DNA of 64,000 bases, taken from NCBI RefSeq assembly GCF_001640805.2, contig NC_066835.1:6380227-6444226 (forward strand), in the 5' to 3' direction. Under the pieces are notes generated by a model. The model was not told the origin of the DNA. It saw nothing but the letters and a program-made list of their open reading frames with translations, and searched no databases. A program made the position numbers and the translations under genes. Source of the stretch: Lates calcarifer (Eukaryota > Chordata > Actinopteri > Centropomidae). Numbering within the stretch: the first letter of the stretch is position 1; each line of letters opens with the position of its first letter. Positions 59,301-64,000 of the stretch are shown piece by piece.

Positions 59301-62300
59301 ATTAACTTGATTGATTTACTTTATTTATTTATTTATTTGCTGCGAGCTCTACAAAGGACAGCGTTATCACGTGTTATTTCAGTGTTCTTCTTCAGGTAGA
59401 CAAGCTAGCAGGGCTACAGAAAACTAGCCTACAGATCTCCATCCATGTGACCTTTGCCTGCAGGTTCCAAAATAATCAAATCACTGCAGACCTACCTCTC
59501 TGTAGGCCCATTGTCCCTGCGTGTGGACAGTGCGGTGACACTCTGTGTACTGGCTAGCAGACTCGGGCTCTGACGAGTGCCTTTGGAAGGAACAGCCGAA
59601 CTGAAGACTCTTGTCCTGTGTTGGCACGGCGATGCTGAGCCCTGGGAAGCCCTCCGGGTCCAGGTCGGCCTGCACGCTTGCCGTCACGCTGTTGGAGCGC
59701 TTGAACCTGGCCCGCCTGCAACACAGGAAGTCACAGCAGGCCCCCCGACCCCCGAGCCATTCAGTCACACAGAGTATTGCATGCAAAAAGCCTATCTCAA
59801 ATGATTTTATTTTTCTTATTCCACGTTCCTGTTTGAGCAGGCATGCTTTCAGTGCATTCGCAACTATTCACTCCGTTGTGATAAGTCCTGCTGAATCCTC
59901 TGGCATATGACGCACCAGTGTGTGCAAATGTCATGTCTGTGGACTCAGTGATGAGTGTTTACTCTATTGCAAGTTTATACCCCACCTCCCCTCATCCTTC
60001 TTTGCTGTCTGATGAGGTGTGAGGTGTGACTCAGATTTCCACTCTTGCCCTCCTCTTTTCTCCCCCACCCGACGTCACACTGTCATCCTTGATGACTGCG
60101 GGAGGCCTGGGGTGGGGGGACAGCATTGTTAACAGGTGCATCATCACACACTGCTCTGAGGGTTTGGGAGCACGTGATGCCACGCACGCGCTCGCATGCA
60201 CATCATATGTGTGAATCTGACCCATAAGTGATGCTGGATATAATTAGAAGGGCTGCATCATGTGTGAAAGTCATGTCGAGTGTATGATTTGCAGTCGTCA
60301 TGGTTACAGTCACTAATGGCAAAAAAAAAAAAAGACATTCTTGGAACAAAGTGTTACTGAGTTCAAGCTGTGATGTCTGATGAAATGTTAAATGAAATAA
60401 TAAGATCTAGCCAAGAAATCAACCATAGGTGGCTACACCGCTGGGTGCCTCGGAGATTAAGGCTTTTTCAAATTATAAATGAAAATTATTCACATAAATT
60501 ACAGTATGAAAACCACAAGCTCTTGATGAAGCCACATATTTTTTGGGGTAAAGATAAATTTGCAAATAAACAAACACACGTCTTAGTTTGCAAGTTTGTG
60601 TCCATAATTAAGGCAAGTTAAATGTCAGGCAAAACAAACACACTTCAAGCTGGGAAGAGATTTCAGATTTCTTTACTCTGACTCTCAGTTGTCCTTCCAT
60701 TACCTTTTGTCATCTTCCACTTGGACTCCTATAGAGTGGACCTCTGTAAGAGCTTTGCCCTCTCCCTCTGAATCTGACAGGGTCTCTGAGCTGTCCACCT
60801 GGAACAGGAAAAGCCACAGTCAGAGGTAACATACATGAAAGATGCAATAAACAACTGGAATTAAAGGAAGAGTTTAGGTGAATTTACTTACCAGTGCCAC
60901 TAAAGTTCACTAGCTATAGTGTCATATTGTTGTATCTTTTTTAAGCAGCACAACAGCCAATGTTTTTGTACAGCAAGAGGATATGCTACATGTTACTAAG
61001 CTAAGCTAACTGCCTGCTGGCTGTAGCTTCATTTTTAACAGGCACATGACAGTTGAATTGATTTTCTCATCTAACTAAGAAAAAAAGGCAGATTATCACA
61101 TTTCCCAAACTATCAAACAACTGCTTTAAATTAGTGAGGATATTTTTGATCTGTGGGAAGAGGCAGGCTAGCTGTCTCCTAACCAACCGGCTCCCAGCTC
61201 TAGCTTCATAATTAATGAGAGTACATGAGAGTGGCAGTGATCTTCTTATTTAACCCACAACAATAAAGTGACTGACTGCATTTCTGAACTATTATTTTAA
61301 CATGTGCTTTGTTTAATTGGATTCTATTTTATAATACAATCAGCCAATAATCAATCAGTCAGTGAGCAGAAAAATTACAATTTTAGTTCTTAGTCTCATT
61401 TAAGTCTTTTATCAAGGAAAAATGCCACATTCTCTGGTTCCAACCTCTTAAATGTGACAGTTCACTGCTTTTCTTTGTTGCATATCACTACAAATTGAAT
61501 ATGTTGAGTTCTTGGCAATACATCTGGATACATCTGGGTCAAGGAATTGTAATGATCATTTTTCACTGTTTTCTGACATTTTGTTGACTAAATAAAGGAA
61601 AAGTAAAATTAAGTTGCAGTTTCAAATTTTAATTAAATGCCCCCTCTCACCTGCACAGCTATGGATGGACTCCACTTTCTCCCACCACGTCCTTCATCCT
61701 GCCCTCCAGCTTTACTCAGCACTATGCTGTTCTGCGGCAGAGATGCTGATTTCCCTAGGCTGCCCCCGACCCTACCGTCCCTCTCCCGGGCCGGCCTCGG
61801 AGGCCCCTCCAGCAGACTGTCAGCTGAGCTACTGTGCTTGGCCCTCACCCCCACTCCTGGACCCCCTCCGTAGGGCACCAGCTCCCGCGAACCCCTGACC
61901 CCATCTAGGCTCTCTGCCGAGTTACTGTGCTGCCTGGAGCGTCCGGGGCCAGCAGCGATGTAGTAGCCCCCTCCTCTGGAGGTGCGACCCGAGGGCCCGT
62001 CAGAGCTGCCCAGGTCCACGGAGTTGCTGTGCTGCTTGACGCGCCCGGGGCCCGAGACTGAGGCCGGCTGTCCACTGCTCTGAAAGTAGGCATCCTGGGT
62101 GGACTCGGTGCTGCTCTGGGCCCGCACCGAGAGTGAAGACTTGGACATGCGAGGTGGGAGTGGGGGAGGAGCACCTTTACGATAAGGAAAGACTGTAGTG
62201 TCAGAAGAGCGGGAGAAAGGAAGACAGAGGCATAGTGGGCTGTTAAGAGCAAAATGGGAACTATACAAACAGGGAGCGGGGGAGGTGGATACTTACAAAA

Positions 62301-62699
62301 GGGACAGACTGTAAAGAGAAGGTGAAAGGAAAGACAAAGAGTGGAAAGAAGGAAATTTATTGATGTGAAAGGAGGTGAACCAATATAGAGAGACAGAGAG
62401 AAAACAAGAAAATCATTAAGAGATAATGCAGATGTGACAAAAAGATTTATAAACACAACTCACTGTGTCTTTTCACCGAAAAAAAGTCAGCTTATAGTGT
62501 GAATTTTAGTGAGAGGCAGGGAGCGAATCGGTGGAAAAGACTGACATGACACAAGTGACAGAAGAAAACCTCTTCCCTTGAGCTAACATAACTCTGCCTT
62601 TTAGGAAGATAAAGCAATTTCCTGAGAGAAATATTAAAATGAGACGTGCAGATTCTGTCTCTTCCTCCTCCCTTATTGCTTCATTCAAACGTATACACC

Positions 62700-62743
<44 letters not shown>

Positions 62744-64000
62744 ATATTCACTGAATAAAGGATCATACTTTAATGCACTTCTTTCCAGACGTCTTCATCA
62801 CCACCCCGTCTCAGCTGAGAAGCTCTAACCTTCAGTATGTGGGTGTACAGTGCGTGTGAGTTTGTGTACAGTGCGCATGTGTTTGTGGCTGATGTATATG
62901 ACACTTCACAGAGGCTTTAATAAATCTCGGGGGAGGGGGGGATTTGCTGGTCTAAGCATAGAAATTTGAGTCCTGTGAGGCACTAAAGTGGCTCTGCTGT
63001 CTACTGTACAAACACACACAAACAGTCACAAATGAATGCAGATGGAGTGAATATTAGGCTCGAGTGAGAGGTTGTTTTTTTTATGAGAAATTATTGAAAA
63101 AATACAAAATCCAGAGAAAAACAAACAAATCAAGACAAAGAGTGAATTGTTTCAAATCAGGAGTGATGGGGAGGGAGAAGGAAAAGAAAAGCAGCCATGC
63201 CAGGCGGAGACGCAGACAGTGGAAAGAGAGAAAGAAGCAGCTGGAGACACTGAGCTATCATCATAATCATGAGCATTCCTGTACCTATTACTGAGCCAGA
63301 GAAACTTGTTATCACACAGGGCAGGGTGATGGGAGAGATGAGATAGAGAGACAAAGACCATGCTCAATAACATACACTTCACACAAGCCTGGGCTTATAG
63401 CACACATATGAAGAAAATGCTGCAGAGGAGGAGAGGGATGAAGAATAAATTACAGAGATTGAAGGAAAAGAGAAGAAAAAAGGTTAAACATTAAAAATGG
63501 ATGGTCTGACAGTGTGGGGTTTGTTGACGTGCTTGTGTAAGTGTGTAAACTTGCTTCTGTCGAGGTAAGCAGGCGCAAGCTGTCATAAAATTCCTTCTCC
63601 CACTGGCTGCCCCGCTGTGCCTCCCACCAGGTTGCCACCACATAAAAGACAACCATGCTGTCTTCTATCACTCACACAGACACCGCAGACTTTTACACAC
63701 TGAGCTATACACATGTGCGCGCACTCACCGGCCCCACCCTTGATGCTTCCCTGGGGGCCTGACATGGAGAAGACGGAGAGGCAGTCGTCGTCCTGGGAAC
63801 AGCCGGCCTGGATGGCGCGGACGTAGCTGTGGCTGCGAGTGCGGAACACGCCTGGAAGATCCAGGGCCTCTACGGCTTGAGACTCCACCTCCCCGAACAT
63901 GGTCTCACACACCGCCTCGAACTGACGGTTCAATGTGTCCCCCAGCTGGAGGGAAAAAAAATGAGGACACTTGAGGACACTTTGGTTACAGATCACTGTA
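56344..64000 (-). CDS. dlgap3: dlgap3 (SAPAP3/GKAP family postsynaptic scaffold), 3' part, 8 exons in window
   Basis: Postsynaptic-density scaffold linking PSD-95-type MAGUKs to Shank at excitatory synapses. Minus-strand exons, 5' to 3': 63945-63729, 62192-61651, 60798-60704, 59715-59496, 58173-57888, 57796-57705, 57494-57348, 56652-56344. All join in phase (635 codons). The gene continues past the window end. Exon 1 here begins LGDTLNRQFEAVCETMFGEV. Exon 2 is Ser/Pro-rich, with repeated KQHSNS/RQHSNSAES motifs. Exons 3-4 carry HSIGVQVEDDKR and RARFKRSNSVTASVQADLD. The GKAP C-terminal domain spans exons 5-8 (SLPDSGRASPC, QKVQQFFRLCQQS, DLAGFWDLLQLNIEDV). The protein ends in EAQTRL, the PDZ ligand recognised by Shank. 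SFQRHSSEPES and RTVHTQGQWAYRE match DLGAP3 better than DLGAP1/2/4. The acceptor of the last exon could also be 3 bp downstream (56649). Additional small exons between 62.2 and 63.7 kb cannot be excluded. Confidence 0.9.
56881..56903. repeat. A homopolymer in the last dlgap3 intron
   Basis: Run of 23 A in the intron between 56652 and 57348. It yields poly-Lys/Phe ORFs on the two strands that are not genes. Confidence 0.95.
60870..61275 (-). repeat. Two nested or tandem MITE-like repeats in a dlgap3 intron
   Basis: 'AAGCTAAGCTAACTGCCTGC' followed by 'GGCTGTAGCTTCATTTTTAA' at about 60998-61040, and a second 'CCAGCTCTAGCTTCATAATT' at about 61195-61215, are two members of the repeat seen at 49795-50000, in opposite orientation. 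They lie in the intron between the 62192-61651 and 60798-60704 exons. Confidence 0.65.
62703..62740. repeat. (CA)n microsatellite in a dlgap3 intron
   Basis: Pure CA run between the two most 5' dlgap3 exons in the window. No coding role. Confidence 0.95.

Overview
This is a window of a ray-finned fish (teleost) nuclear chromosome. Genes are split by GT-AG introns, vertebrate gene families are recognisable exon by exon, and the spacers hold typical teleost interspersed repeats and (CA)n microsatellites. I cannot name the species.

Layout. 1-16.9 kb: a tandem array of secreted four-apple-domain (PAN) genes resembling fish skin-mucus kalliklectins and the non-catalytic half of plasma kallikrein/factor XI. 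One copy is nearly complete (A, 3647-6543, +), one is disrupted (C, 12569-15198, +), and there are at least two fossils (B, about 11.2-11.7 kb; D, about 16.4-16.85 kb). Copies A and C share a nearly identical 1.1-kb block (promoter to exon 4) that ends abruptly, as after gene conversion or a recent partial duplication. 19.0-22.6 kb: heyl (-), a Notch-effector bHLH-Orange repressor whose last exon has several frame breaks in this sequence. 22.6-35.1 kb: a long gene-poor spacer. 35.1-38.5 kb: zbtb8b (+), a BTB zinc-finger regulator. 39.5-48.2 kb: two tandem alpha-L-fucosidase genes (fuca1 type, +) flanking a small intact ORF that holds only the DNA-binding half of a Tc1-type transposase, plus a TIR-bearing DNA transposon. 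48.2-56.3 kb: noncoding. 56.3 kb to the window end: the 3' part of dlgap3 (-), a postsynaptic scaffold gene whose 5' exons lie outside the window.

The genes do not form one pathway. heyl, zbtb8b, fuca1 and dlgap3 all have human counterparts on chromosome 1p, so this is probably an ancestral syntenic block with a lineage-specific lectin array beside it. The features most worth checking are the mosaic apple-gene array, the candidate domesticated Tc1 DNA-binding protein, the asymmetry between the two fucosidases (intron loss, frameshift, and a perfect CLEAR box only upstream of the second), and a recurrent pattern of small coding indels that may partly be assembly error. Exon boundaries were placed by hand from splice signals, reading phase and family resemblance. 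No alignment or database search was run.
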